From Lacticaseibacillus sharpeae JCM 1186 = DSM 20505 (GTDB lineage Bacteria; Bacillota; Bacilli; Lactobacillales; Lactobacillaceae), in contig NZ_AYYO01000005.1 of the NCBI RefSeq assembly GCF_001436225.1, positions 34,728-98,727 on the forward strand: DNA of 64,000 nucleotides, written 5' to 3'. The translations under genes and the position numbers were made by a program. Under the pieces are notes generated by a model. The model worked only from the letters and a program-made list of their open reading frames with translations, did no database searches and had not been told where the DNA came from. This document shows positions 53,324-62,111 of the stretch, piece after piece. Each line of letters opens with the position of its first letter. Positions within the stretch are counted from its first letter, which is position 1.

Positions 53324-53935
53324 TTACTTAGCGGTCTGCAGGCGTTTGGTAAACGCGTTGTAGGTGGCAAACGTTAATGGGTGAATCAACGCCCCCTGGC
53401 TAACGAGGTAACCCAAAGTATTTTGTAATTCAATCATTGTTGCTTGTTCAAGACTGGACTCTGCGGCCTTACGTGCTTTGATTTCACCGTCAAGGCTGCG
53501 TGCAGGTTCGATAAAATCGGCAACAAAGACAATCATGTCTAATGCCGTCATGTCGGGGTGGCCCGTGGTGTGCCGGTTAATCGCGCGAATCACACCCGGA
53601 TTACTGATACCCAGGTCTTGTTGCAAGAACCAGGTGCCCACCACCCCGTGCCACACGCCGCGTCCGTACTGGAGCAGGTCGCTGCCATAACCTTCAGCGA
53701 CAATCACATCGCGGTATGCTTCCGGGCTGATCTCCTTGGCGTAGTCATGCAGTAGGCCTGCAAGCCCAGCAGTATCCACGTCGACATTAAAACGACGGGC
53801 CAGTTGCCGGCTAGTTTCTTCAACGCGCAGGCAGTGCTTAAAGCGTCCATCACTCAGTCGTTCGTGCATCTTCGCGATGATTTGGCTGCGCGTGTGGCCA
53901 CCAGTCATTGTTAGTGGGTATTCGTAATCACTCAC
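53324..53935 (-). CDS. yqeK: HD-domain Ap4A hydrolase YqeK
   Basis: 203 residues from the GTG at 53935, which has GGAGG nine bases upstream; the longer frame upstream is in nadD and is rejected. HD motifs: His in FKHCLRVEE, HD in GLLHDYAKE, and Asp in IVFVADFIEP. YqeK-type enzymes cleave diadenosine tetraphosphate to two ADP. It overlaps nadD by eight bases. Confidence 0.94.
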   Translation of the reverse strand: MSDYEYPLTMTGGHTRSQIIAKMHERLSDGRFKHCLRVEETSRQLARRFNVDVDTAGLAGLLHDYAKEISPEAYRDVIVAEGYGSDLLQYGRGVWHGVVGTWFLQQDLGISNPGVIRAINRHTTGHPDMTALDMIVFVADFIEPARSLDGEIKARKAAESSLEQATMIELQNTLGYLVSQGALIHPLTFATYNAFTKRLQTAK

Positions 53936-54572
53936 GGTATAACCCCTCCTTTTCAATGTATGCCGCCACCGCATCCGGAACCAAATAGTGGATGCTTTCG
54001 CCATTTGCGACCCGTTTGCGAATCGCAGTCGAGGTGATTTCAAGTTTCGGTGCATCCACCCACAGGACTGGGTACGTCGTCCGTGGGGTATAACCCGGGC
54101 GCTTGACGCCGACGAACTGGACCATTTTGACCAGTTCATCGATGCGGTGCCACTTCGGCAAATAGTTCACCATGTCCGCCCCGATGATGAAATAATAATC
54201 GGTGTCGGGATGCTTGTGTTTCAAGTACGCCACCGTATCATAGCTGTAGCTGATACCGCCACGTTCAACTTCACACAGTTCAAGGTCAAACATGGGGTTG
54301 CCTGAGATTGCCGCCGCGAGCATTTCCACGCGGTACTTCGCGGCAATCGCACTCTTCTTGTCCACGTGCGGGGGCGTTGCGTCCGGCATGAAACATACCT
54401 TATCGAGGCCCAGCTGGTTGCCAACCTGATCGGCCATCACGAGGTGTCCCGTGTGGACGGGGTTGAAGGTGCCGCCAAATAGTCCAACCTGCCGCCGCTT
54501 GTTCTTCCCCAGAATCTGCGTCCGCAGTTCGGTCGACAGCACCGGATGGGTCAGTACCGTCTTCTTAACCAT
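53928..54572 (-). CDS. nadD: Nicotinate-mononucleotide adenylyltransferase
   Basis: 214 residues. The N-terminal extension is followed by GLFGGTFNPVHTGHLVMA (HxGH motif, residues about 31-48) and, near the C-terminus, ITSTAIRKR. It makes nicotinate adenine dinucleotide in NAD synthesis. Its ATG overlaps the yhbY stop (TAATG) and its end overlaps yqeK, so coupling is likely. Confidence 0.97.
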   Translation of the reverse strand: MVKKTVLTHPVLSTELRTQILGKNKRRQVGLFGGTFNPVHTGHLVMADQVGNQLGLDKVCFMPDATPPHVDKKSAIAAKYRVEMLAAAISGNPMFDLELCEVERGGISYSYDTVAYLKHKHPDTDYYFIIGADMVNYLPKWHRIDELVKMVQFVGVKRPGYTPRTTYPVLWVDAPKLEITSTAIRKRVANGESIHYLVPDAVAAYIEKEGLYRE

Positions 54573-54892
54573 TAGTCGTTGGCCAAGGCCGCAACCTGCT
54601 TGGACAGCTTGCGGTTGTCTTCGTTATCAGCTTCCTTGTAGACGACCAGGCTGTGGCCAATGGTTTGCGCCACTTCGAGCCCCGGAATTGCGTCTTCAAG
54701 GTACGCCCCAACTTCCTTAGCCGTCTCGTCGGCGGAAGGCAGCAAGCTAATCTTCAGCATTTCGCGAGCCTCGATTGCATCCGCAACGCCCTTAACGAAG
54801 GTATCAGAAAGCCCGTTCTTCCCGAAGTTAATCAGTGCTTTTTCTGTCATTGCACGGCTGCGCAAAAGCCGCTTCTGTTTGCCTGTCAGCAT
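54572..54892 (-). CDS. yhbY: YhbY family RNA-binding protein
   Basis: 106 residues from the ATG at 54892, preceded by AGGGGA. A CRM domain with GKNGLSDTFVKGVADAIEARE near residue 26 and the C-terminal GHSLVVYKE. YhbY associates with pre-50S ribosomes. It lies between yqeH and nadD, both in the conserved cluster. Confidence 0.95.
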   Translation of the reverse strand: MLTGKQKRLLRSRAMTEKALINFGKNGLSDTFVKGVADAIEAREMLKISLLPSADETAKEVGAYLEDAIPGLEVAQTIGHSLVVYKEADNEDNRKLSKQVAALAND

Positions 54893-54920
54893 TATATTTC
54901 CCCTTTTTTTCAATCGGCGT

Positions 54921-56042
54921 CTAAATCATTGCCTTGCGTAAAACTACATCCACACCAGCGGGAGCATAGCCCGCAACGGTCTCACCTGCTGGCACGTTAA
55001 TCCAGCCAAGTCCGGCAAAGACTAGGTCACTATCCTGCTTGGTCGTGAATTCAAAGCGCGCCAAGTCCGGCAATTCAACGTCTGAATCCGGACGTGGTGG
55101 CTGGAGCATATCACCCTTTTGCCGGTCGTAGAAGTCATCTGCATTTTCCAACTTGGTGCGGTGAATCAGTAGCTGGTTGTCCACGTACGCCGTGAAGCCG
55201 CCGCGGTGACCTTGAATGAAGTCAAAGCGCGCGAGGCCGGCCAGAAACAGTGTCTGGCCTGGATTGAGCTGGTAAGTCTTGGGCCGAATCACGTGGGTTG
55301 GCGAAACCAGCCGCAGGTCCTTGGCATCCAGGTAGTGCGCCATCTGGTTACGGTGGATAATCCCCGGCGTGTCAATGATGCCGGCGCCATCATCCAGTTC
55401 CAACCGAATACGGTCAAGCGTGGTTCCTGGGAACCGCGACGTGGTAATCAGGTCGTCGATACCGCTAGTTTGTTTCAGAATTGCGTTGATGAGCGTGGAC
55501 TTCCCGGTGTTGGTCACCCCAACAAAGTACACATCCCGGCCATTGCGCAATTCCTCAATCTTCGTGAGTAATTCAGCAACGTCCGCCTTGTTCTTAGCAC
55601 TCATCAAGATGGTGTCAACTGGCCGCAGTCCCGCTGCGTGCGCCTGCTGGGTGAGCCAAGACCGGAGCCGCGGCCGCTTCAGTGACTTAGGCAACACATC
55701 CGCCTTATTGCCGACCAGCAGCACGGGGTTGTCCCCGGCAAATCGGTGCAGACCGGGAATGAGACTCCCGTTAAAGTCGAAGATGTCCATGACGTTCACG
55801 ATGAGCGCATCAGCTTCCCCAATCAGGTTCAAAAGCCGCAAGAAATCATCGTCGGTCAGTCCCACCGGCTGGATCTCGTTGTAGTGGCGTAAACGGAAAC
55901 ACCGCTGGCAGTACAGTTCTGCTTCGCCGGCATCCGCCTTCGCTAACCGGGCAGCGGGCAAAAAGCCGGCTTCCTGGTCGTTTTCCGTTTGTAATTTTGC
56001 CCCACAACCAATGCAATAAAGCTCAGATGTTGCTTCAGTCAT
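54921..56042 (-). CDS. yqeH: Ribosome biogenesis GTPase YqeH
   Basis: 373 residues from the ATG at 56042, with AGGAGG upstream. A zinc motif of two CxxC pairs (YCIGC, YCQRC) at residues 9-45 precedes a circularly permuted GTPase: VGNKADVLP (G4) comes before GVTNTGKSTLI (G1) and IDTPGII (G3). It acts in 30S assembly. It overlaps yqeG by eight bases. Confidence 0.97.
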   Translation of the reverse strand: MTEATSELYCIGCGAKLQTENDQEAGFLPAARLAKADAGEAELYCQRCFRLRHYNEIQPVGLTDDDFLRLLNLIGEADALIVNVMDIFDFNGSLIPGLHRFAGDNPVLLVGNKADVLPKSLKRPRLRSWLTQQAHAAGLRPVDTILMSAKNKADVAELLTKIEELRNGRDVYFVGVTNTGKSTLINAILKQTSGIDDLITTSRFPGTTLDRIRLELDDGAGIIDTPGIIHRNQMAHYLDAKDLRLVSPTHVIRPKTYQLNPGQTLFLAGLARFDFIQGHRGGFTAYVDNQLLIHRTKLENADDFYDRQKGDMLQPPRPDSDVELPDLARFEFTTKQDSDLVFAGLGWINVPAGETVAGYAPAGVDVVLRKAMI

Positions 56043-56559
56043 CAATGTCCTCCTGATATTTGAACGTCCCCTTACGCTTCATGTGGCCCTTAATGAACCC
56101 CTCGATGAAGCGGTTGGGTAACGTGTTCCACTGGTCCGTCTTGATCAGTGGTTTAACGAGTACGGTCTTCACGCCCGCCAAATTACCGGCAATCATGTCC
56201 GTCAGCATTTGGTCGCCGACCATGATGCAGGCCGACTTCGCAATACCGAGTGTGCGCACCGCACGGTCAATCCCGACTGGCAGTGGTTTGAGCGCGCGCG
56301 CCGTAAACTGGACCTCCATGTGGCCCACCGCTTTTTTGACCCGGTCATGGTTGTTGTTCGACACCACCATCACGGTAATGCCGGCCTCCGCCATCCGGTG
56401 CAGCCATTCCTGCAACTGCGGCGTCCCCTTAGGATTGTTCCACGCAATCAGCGTGTTATCTAAATCGGTGAGCACCGCAGAAATTCCGCGCCGCTTCAGT
56501 GTGCTTGGTTCAATGTTGTAAATGGCCTCGACCATCCACGTTGGTGTTACTAGTGCCAA
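56035..56559 (-). CDS. yqeG: YqeG family HAD phosphatase
   Basis: 174 residues with HAD motif I VLTDLDNTLIAW near residue 30, motif II VVSNNN, and motif III VGDQMLTDMIAGN. The substrate may be phosphatidylglycerophosphate-like, as in related proteins; not established here. The start is TTG at 56559 with GGGAGG seven bases upstream. It heads the yqeGH-yhbY-nadD-yqeK-rsfS operon. Confidence 0.94.
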   Translation of the reverse strand: MALVTPTWMVEAIYNIEPSTLKRRGISAVLTDLDNTLIAWNNPKGTPQLQEWLHRMAEAGITVMVVSNNNHDRVKKAVGHMEVQFTARALKPLPVGIDRAVRTLGIAKSACIMVGDQMLTDMIAGNLAGVKTVLVKPLIKTDQWNTLPNRFIEGFIKGHMKRKGTFKYQEDIDD

Positions 56560-56780
56560 GGTGGCACCTCCCTGCTTGTCGTCTATATCTAATCAATTAT
56601 AAAAGATTCGCGGGTTAAACGCTAGCGCCTGAGCGAACTATGGCGGACAAGTTCGTCCATCTGGGCAAATATTTTTGTTCGTAACAAGCACATTATTCAC
56701 AAAAGCGCTTTCCTAAACTTGCTTCAGTGCGGTATCATTAGGGAAACGGTTACATTTAACCGAGACTGGGAGGTTCGCCT

Positions 56781-57413
56781 ATGTTTTCAACTATTTTGTT
56801 TGATATCGATGGCACCATCATCGACACAGAATCTGTTATCATTGCATCGCTTCAGGAGGCGCTATCCCAGGTGACTGGGCGGCAGTACGCACATAACGAC
56901 CTACGCTTCACGTTGGGAATCCCGAGCCAGGAGGCTTTGGCCCAATTGAACTTACCCGCTGACCAGACGGCAGCGGTCAAGGCGCTCTGGCCAAAGCTGC
57001 TGGCTACCAAGCAGCGTCAAGTAACCGTGTTTGCCACCATGCGCCGGACGCTCGCACACCTGCAGCACCGGGGCGTGAAGCTTGGCATCATCACGTCCAA
57101 GAGCAACAGTGAACTCGAAAATGAATTCACGTGGTTCGGGCTCAACGAATACTTCGACGTCATCATCACGGCCGATGCAGGGGTGGCGCCTAAGCCCGCA
57201 CCTGACCCAATCAACTTGGCCCTCAAGGAGTTGCAGGTGCAGCCCGAGGACGCCATGTACCTCGGCGATTCGATATACGACATGCAAAGTGCCAACGATG
57301 CCGGCGTCAAATTCGGCCTGGCAACCTGGGGCGCATTTGATTTGTCCCGGTTCAAGTCGGCCGACTACATGTTGACGCGCCCCGAAGGCTTACTCGACCT
57401 CGCAATTATTTAG
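56781..57413 (+). CDS. HAD family hydrolase
   Basis: 210 residues. HAD motif I LFDIDGTIIDTES (residues 6-18), a helical cap of about residues 20-85, motif II LGIITSKSN, and motif III YLGDSIYDMQSANDAG. It resembles phosphoglycolate phosphatases and pyrophosphatase PpaX; exact substrate unknown. GGGAGG precedes the ATG. It lies seven bases before the MDR gene's ribosome site, so the two are an operon. Confidence 0.92.
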   Translation: MFSTILFDIDGTIIDTESVIIASLQEALSQVTGRQYAHNDLRFTLGIPSQEALAQLNLPADQTAAVKALWPKLLATKQRQVTVFATMRRTLAHLQHRGVKLGIITSKSNSELENEFTWFGLNEYFDVIITADAGVAPKPAPDPINLALKELQVQPEDAMYLGDSIYDMQSANDAGVKFGLATWGAFDLSRFKSADYMLTRPEGLLDLAII

Positions 57414-57428
57414 GAAGGAGTGCAAGTC

Positions 57429-58358
57429 ATGTTACGCTTCGGATTTAACCAATTCGGTGGTCCTGACGTATTCACTGAGTTGACCGCCGCTATTCCTGAG
57501 CCCAAGCAGAACCAAGTGCAAATCAAAGTTGCTGCGTTCGGCATCAACCCGTACGATTTGCGCCTACGTCAGGGCGATTTTGCGGACAGCCGGCCCCTAC
57601 CCATGCCGATTGTGCCGGGCACCGAGCTTGCCGGCACCGTGACCGCAGTCGGCAGCGACGTCACAGATTACCAAATCGGTGACCGCGTGCTCAATTACCG
57701 TCCCCGCGGCGCTTACAGTCAATTCGTGACGGCAAGCACCACCAAAATCGCGCACTTACCCGCGGACATGAGCGAGACGTTCGCCGCGGCCCTGCCGAAT
57801 GTCGGTATTGCCGCATTCGGCGTGCTGCAATTACTGCAGGTCCAGCCGGGCAAAACCATCGTCATCGAAGGCGCTAGTGGTGGCGTGGGCTCGATCCTGG
57901 TGCAGGCGGCGAAGTACCTCGGGCTGCGCGTGATTGCCACCTGCAGCAGTGCGAACCATGAGCTCGTGCTCGACCTTGGTGCGGATGAAGTTGGCCTGTA
58001 CGACCGGGAAAACGTGGGTGCACGCTTTGCCAACATGGGTGATTACGTGGTGAACGCCACTGCCGGCGGCCACGATAACAACGCTGGCATCTGGATGCGG
58101 CGGCCAAACGGCGTCTACGTGACCCTAAACGAACCGGACGTGCGGCCGGAGCACGATCCTGATTTTCACGTGCTGGGTGAACAGCGTGTGGACACGCAAG
58201 CAGCCTTCGCATTTTTGTTCAAGCTCTTCAATCACGCCGATCTGCAGGTTCACCTGGCGCGGACGTTACCGTTCAGCGTTACAGGGGTCATCACCGCCCA
58301 CACTGAACTAGCACAGCACCACCCTGCCGGTAAGTACGTCTGCACTGCAACCGAATAA
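57429..58358 (+). CDS. NADP-dependent MDR (quinone oxidoreductase-like) protein
   Basis: 309 residues from the ATG at 57429, preceded by AAGGAG eight bases away; a GTG at 57420 overlaps that site. Residues 25-110 are the GroES-like domain (PGTELAGTVTAVGSDVTDY), then a Rossmann domain with IEGASGGVGSILVQAAKYLG. No zinc-binding cysteines are present, fitting quinone reductase or enoyl reductase types. Likely reduces quinones or reactive enones. Confidence 0.92.
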   Translation: MLRFGFNQFGGPDVFTELTAAIPEPKQNQVQIKVAAFGINPYDLRLRQGDFADSRPLPMPIVPGTELAGTVTAVGSDVTDYQIGDRVLNYRPRGAYSQFVTASTTKIAHLPADMSETFAAALPNVGIAAFGVLQLLQVQPGKTIVIEGASGGVGSILVQAAKYLGLRVIATCSSANHELVLDLGADEVGLYDRENVGARFANMGDYVVNATAGGHDNNAGIWMRRPNGVYVTLNEPDVRPEHDPDFHVLGEQRVDTQAAFAFLFKLFNHADLQVHLARTLPFSVTGVITAHTELAQHHPAGKYVCTATE

Positions 58359-58366
58359 GCCAAACG

Positions 58367-58406
58367 CAAAAGCGGGCGCGACTTCAATGTCGCACCCGCT
58401 TTTTTT
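58367..58406. terminator. Terminator between the MDR gene and the lipoprotein gene
   Basis: An about 15-bp stem (58368-58382 with 58389-58403 region, one mismatch) ends in T7 on the plus strand and in A-rich sequence on the other side, between two convergent genes. Confidence 0.9.
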
Positions 58407-58415
58407 GCCGCCAAC

Positions 58416-59054
58416 TCACCGAAAATTGATGGTTCCCTCCGCACCAACAATCTTGCCACTGGCCGCGTACTGCGGCCCAACGCTCATGTGGAAGTGATTC
58501 AAATTAATGCGCCGTTTGCCCACGACGTACAGGATGGCGGTAGTTGTGTGGCCGCTTGCCAGCTCGTCCACGCTAAATACAACCTTGCCGAACGTATCCG
58601 AGGTCGCGTCAGTATACCGCCGACCAAGCGCGTCGGTGAGCTCAATTGTTTGCTTGGTCAAATCAACGTCATCCGCGGCCAGATTCTTCACGTGCAACAC
58701 AATTTCGGCCCGATAGTACTCAGCCGGCCAGTCCTGAATCTCTGGGTAGGCCCGCTCAACCGGCGAATATTCATCTGGATTATTGTCTACCCCATCATTT
58801 TCAATATCCGTCACCGCCAGCGTCAGTACCCCTACATGCCGCACCACGTAATCGGCTTCATCCTCATCTTCGCCATCGTCATCATCCAGGTCGCGCACCC
58901 GCGTGTCCGTTGTCCGGTTGCGCAGACTCGAGTTCTCCGCCTTCAGCGCGGCAACTTCCCCGCGCAGATTGGCAGTCGCTGCATCGTCTTGGTCGCAAGC
59001 AGTCAGGACTAATGCGGCGCTAGCGATTGTTAACAACGCAATACTTTTTTTCAT
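58416..59054 (-). CDS. Lipoprotein with DUF4352/DUF5067-like beta domain
   Basis: 212 residues from the ATG at 59054 with GGGAGG. A signal peptide ends in the lipobox LTAC (Cys20), followed by a short coiled-coil-like segment (LRGEVAALKAENSSLRNR), a strongly acidic linker of about residues 53-66 and an extracellular beta domain (residues about 70-212). The immunoglobulin-like fold resembles DUF4352/DUF5067 proteins; function unknown. Confidence 0.75.
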   Translation of the reverse strand: MKKSIALLTIASAALVLTACDQDDAATANLRGEVAALKAENSSLRNRTTDTRVRDLDDDDGEDEDEADYVVRHVGVLTLAVTDIENDGVDNNPDEYSPVERAYPEIQDWPAEYYRAEIVLHVKNLAADDVDLTKQTIELTDALGRRYTDATSDTFGKVVFSVDELASGHTTTAILYVVGKRRINLNHFHMSVGPQYAASGKIVGAEGTINFR

Positions 59055-59234
59055 CGCAACCTCCCTGCTTCCCGCCGAAGCAAACAATTGATTTCGCGTA
59101 TCTAATCTAATCATTAGTTAATAAGACGTAACTATTGTTCTACCCACACATAAATCTTATCATGGTTGCCACGGTACCTGCAACCGTTACCAACGCAATC
59201 AATGGCACGTGCTTCAACAACTGTGCACGTACCC

Positions 59235-59272
59235 AAAAACGGACGCCCATGATGCAATGGGCGCCCGTTTTG
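59235..59272 (-). terminator. Terminator after pepF
   Basis: A 15-base stem around 59236-59250 and 59257-59271 with one mismatch, ending on the minus strand in T-rich sequence. Confidence 0.85.
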
Positions 59273-59290
59273 CATGCTCTTCAATTGTGT

Positions 59291-60988
59291 TTACAACTTG
59301 CTGTCGTCGACTGCCGCCAGCGCTGTGTGAATCGCGGCCAGCGTGTCATCCAAGGCCCCGGCTGCAAATGGGGACTGCAGGTGCCCGGTCTTAAGCAATT
59401 CCAACAGGCTCTGACTGCCGCCCGCTTTGGCCATGCTCAGGTAGTCATTCCACGCTGTCTGATCGTGGTCAACCTCGAATCGCTTCCAGAACTGGTACGC
59501 CACCACTTGGGCGATGGTGTAATCAATGTAGTAGAACGGCACTTCAAAAATATGGCCCTGACGCATCCAGTAAATGCCGCGGTCGAGGTCCGCATTTTCG
59601 CTGTAATCCTTGTCTGGGTTATACTGCTTCTCCAGCCGCCGCCAGCAGGCTTTGCGCTCTGCGGGGGTCATGTCTGGGTGCGTGTACACCTCGTGCTGGA
59701 AGTGGTCGACCAAAATTCCGTACGGCAAGAACTCCAGGGCGTCTTGCAGGTGGGCATACTTGTACTTGGCCGTCTGGTCCTTGAAGAAGTTCTGCATCCA
59801 CGGGTAAGCGATGAATTCCATGCTCATGGAGAAAATTTCTGCGGCTTCGTTGGTTGGGAAAACAACCTCACCCGGCTGAATCCAGCGAGCCACAAAGGTC
59901 TGGAATGCGTGGCCGGCTTCGTGGGTCAACACGTCCACATCGCCGCTGGTCCCGTTGAAGTTGGCGAAGATAAATGGTGACTCGATGCTTGGGATGTACT
60001 CCGCGTAACCCCCAGACATCTTGCCCTTCTTGGCCAGTAGGTCCAGCAGGTGACTGTCCACCATGTGATCGAAGAACGGCCCGGTTTCGGCAGACATTTC
60101 GTGGTACATCTGGCGCGCCGTTTCGACTAATTCTTCCGGTGTGCCCTGGGGCTTAGCGTTACCGTCCTTGAACTGAATGCTCAAGTCGTAGTATGCCAAT
60201 TTGGTCAGTCCCAACCGCTTGGCCTGCTTGGCGCGCTGCTCGCGGACCAGTGGAACCACCTTCTGCCGCACCTCATTGCGGTACGTGCTGACCATGTCCT
60301 CGTCGTAATCGAACCGGTCCATGAACACGTAGCTCATTTCCGCATAGTCCTTAAAGCCCAGCTCGCGCGCAATCTTGGTCCGCACGTGCACCATGTCGTC
60401 ATAGATTCGGTCGAAGGTTGCTTCGTGCTGGGCAAAAAAGCTCCAGTACGCCGCATTCGCGCCGCGCCTGACATCCCGGTCCTGGTCACTCATCAGGGGG
60501 CCGAGCTGCGCCAGTGTGTAGGTTTGCCCCTGAAAATCAATTTGGGCACTGGCAATGAGTGTCTGGTATTCCGTAATCAGCCGGTTGTTTTGCTGCTGCA
60601 GCGGAATAATCTTCGGGTCCTTCACCCGCAGCGCATCCTGCGCACCAGCAATCCAGGTGTGGGGGTAAATGCTGGCCAAGTCATCCTGGTAAGCACTGCT
60701 GACGACCGCCTGCTGGTATTCGGTGAGCGCATCGTCAAACTGGGGGCCGTATTCGTCCCAAAAGTCAACTTCCGCCTTGTAAAACGCATCATTCGTGTCG
60801 ATGCTGTTGCGGATAGTCGCCAGCATTGCCTGCGAGTTCATGTTGTTAACCAGCGCAACAAGCTCCGTGGCCGCCACTTTGGCGACAAACCCATTCTGGG
60901 CCCCCGCCAGCTGCACGCTGAGCTTGTGCATCTTGGTCTTAAACTCCTCAAGGTCAGGTCGTGTGTACTTGACTGTTGTGAAATCCAT
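59291..60988 (-). CDS. Oligoendopeptidase F-type M3 metallopeptidase
   Basis: 565 residues from the ATG at 60988 with GGAGG upstream. The zinc site HEAGH lies near residue 355 in LTHEAGHAFQTF, with the downstream EIFSMSMEF glutamate. It degrades internal oligopeptides of about 7-17 residues. The length and N-terminus (MDFTTVKYTRPDLEEFK) are typical of the M3 oligoendopeptidase subgroup in lactobacilli. It is transcribed alone. Confidence 0.93.
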   Translation of the reverse strand: MDFTTVKYTRPDLEEFKTKMHKLSVQLAGAQNGFVAKVAATELVALVNNMNSQAMLATIRNSIDTNDAFYKAEVDFWDEYGPQFDDALTEYQQAVVSSAYQDDLASIYPHTWIAGAQDALRVKDPKIIPLQQQNNRLITEYQTLIASAQIDFQGQTYTLAQLGPLMSDQDRDVRRGANAAYWSFFAQHEATFDRIYDDMVHVRTKIARELGFKDYAEMSYVFMDRFDYDEDMVSTYRNEVRQKVVPLVREQRAKQAKRLGLTKLAYYDLSIQFKDGNAKPQGTPEELVETARQMYHEMSAETGPFFDHMVDSHLLDLLAKKGKMSGGYAEYIPSIESPFIFANFNGTSGDVDVLTHEAGHAFQTFVARWIQPGEVVFPTNEAAEIFSMSMEFIAYPWMQNFFKDQTAKYKYAHLQDALEFLPYGILVDHFQHEVYTHPDMTPAERKACWRRLEKQYNPDKDYSENADLDRGIYWMRQGHIFEVPFYYIDYTIAQVVAYQFWKRFEVDHDQTAWNDYLSMAKAGGSQSLLELLKTGHLQSPFAAGALDDTLAAIHTALAAVDDSKL

Positions 60989-61118
60989 TGTCTTTCCTCC
61001 ATTTGTCGATCGTGTGCCGACGTTCTTGCCGGCGCCGTTACGCAAATTATGCTAGACGCCCGTCGCAAATACCATGTTAATTCGGTAACAAACCCGGACA
61101 AGTACTAGGGCGTGTCCG

Positions 61119-61952
61119 TTAATTATCGAGGCCGGATTCATCGACCTTCATGTCTGAATGTACACGGCTACTGCCATCCAGGTAGTTAAAGGTATAACCC
61201 GGCTGCACGTTGAATAGGTAAACGTTGAAGTTCAGCGAATTATCCGTCGACAGTGCCTGCAGCCAGTACCCCCGTGGCATTAGCTCGTCGCCCCGGAACA
61301 CAGTGGTCACCTGGTAGATGACCTTCTTCCCGTCTTCTAGCGCCTGCCGCACCTTGCCTTCGTATATCTGCATCAGAATCTGGTTTGAATATGCCGACTG
61401 GGTGCCCAGATTCTTCGGGTTGTCGGATGACCCCTCGCTGCCCTGGCTGTACGCCCCGTCAGCGTTGATGTTAAAGGTCAGGGTGTAGGCAATCAGGTGA
61501 CCGCGGTTGTATATATCGGTGGAACCCCGGTTGTAGTGCCACCCCGTGGGCGTCCAGTCCTGGCTGGGCCGCCCCGAAGAGTGCCCCAAGTTACGCTGCG
61601 AAAGGTACGCCGTGTCGGTGGTCGTCCGGTTCAAACTGTCCAGGTTCCCGTAATCGATGTGCTCGCTCTTCCACGTCGTTGCATTCAGCGTGCTCTTGCC
61701 GCCGTTAATCATGGCTACGGGTTTATCCCCACTGGCAAAATCGAGCTTGGCCAGCTTCGTGTATGCAGCCTGATCCACCTTATTATTGGTCGACGTCTGC
61801 GAACTAATCGTGACGTTTTCCCGACCGGTATTAATAAATTGATTGAGGTAACCCCCACGATACAGCCACAAGGCCCCGGCCAAAATAATGGCCACAACCC
61901 CACTGACTTGACCCGCACGCTTACCGCGCCGCCGTTTCTTCGCCAAAATCAT
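61119..61952 (-). CDS. Membrane-anchored DNA/RNA non-specific endonuclease
   Basis: 277 residues. A basic cytoplasmic tail, one membrane segment (about residues 17-35), then an EndA-like beta-beta-alpha metal nuclease domain. The catalytic His152 lies in IYNRGHLIAY (usually DRGH) and a metal ligand Asn should be in NLGTQSAYSNQ. Outside the cell it could degrade DNA for nutrition or transformation. The ATG is only two bases from AGGAGG; a TTG two codons later has better spacing. Confidence 0.9.
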   Translation of the reverse strand: MILAKKRRRGKRAGQVSGVVAIILAGALWLYRGGYLNQFINTGRENVTISSQTSTNNKVDQAAYTKLAKLDFASGDKPVAMINGGKSTLNATTWKSEHIDYGNLDSLNRTTTDTAYLSQRNLGHSSGRPSQDWTPTGWHYNRGSTDIYNRGHLIAYTLTFNINADGAYSQGSEGSSDNPKNLGTQSAYSNQILMQIYEGKVRQALEDGKKVIYQVTTVFRGDELMPRGYWLQALSTDNSLNFNVYLFNVQPGYTFNYLDGSSRVHSDMKVDESGLDN

Positions 61953-62039
61953 GTCCTCCTTGGCAATAATTACTACACGCCCATTTTACCGTACGGGCCG
62001 CGGACAAACTAGCCGGACTGCAAAAAATCCCGGTAATGG

Positions 62040-62069
62040 TTGACCTTACCACTAGTGGCCCGTTATGCT
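62040..62069 (+). promoter_or_regulatory. Promoter of the MFS transporter gene
   Basis: TTGACC (62040-62045), 18-base spacer, TATGCT (62064-62069), 42 bases before the start codon. Confidence 0.7.
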
Positions 62070-62111
62070 ACAATTTTATCATTGTGAATTGAGCACCGTG
62101 GAGGAGGAGTA

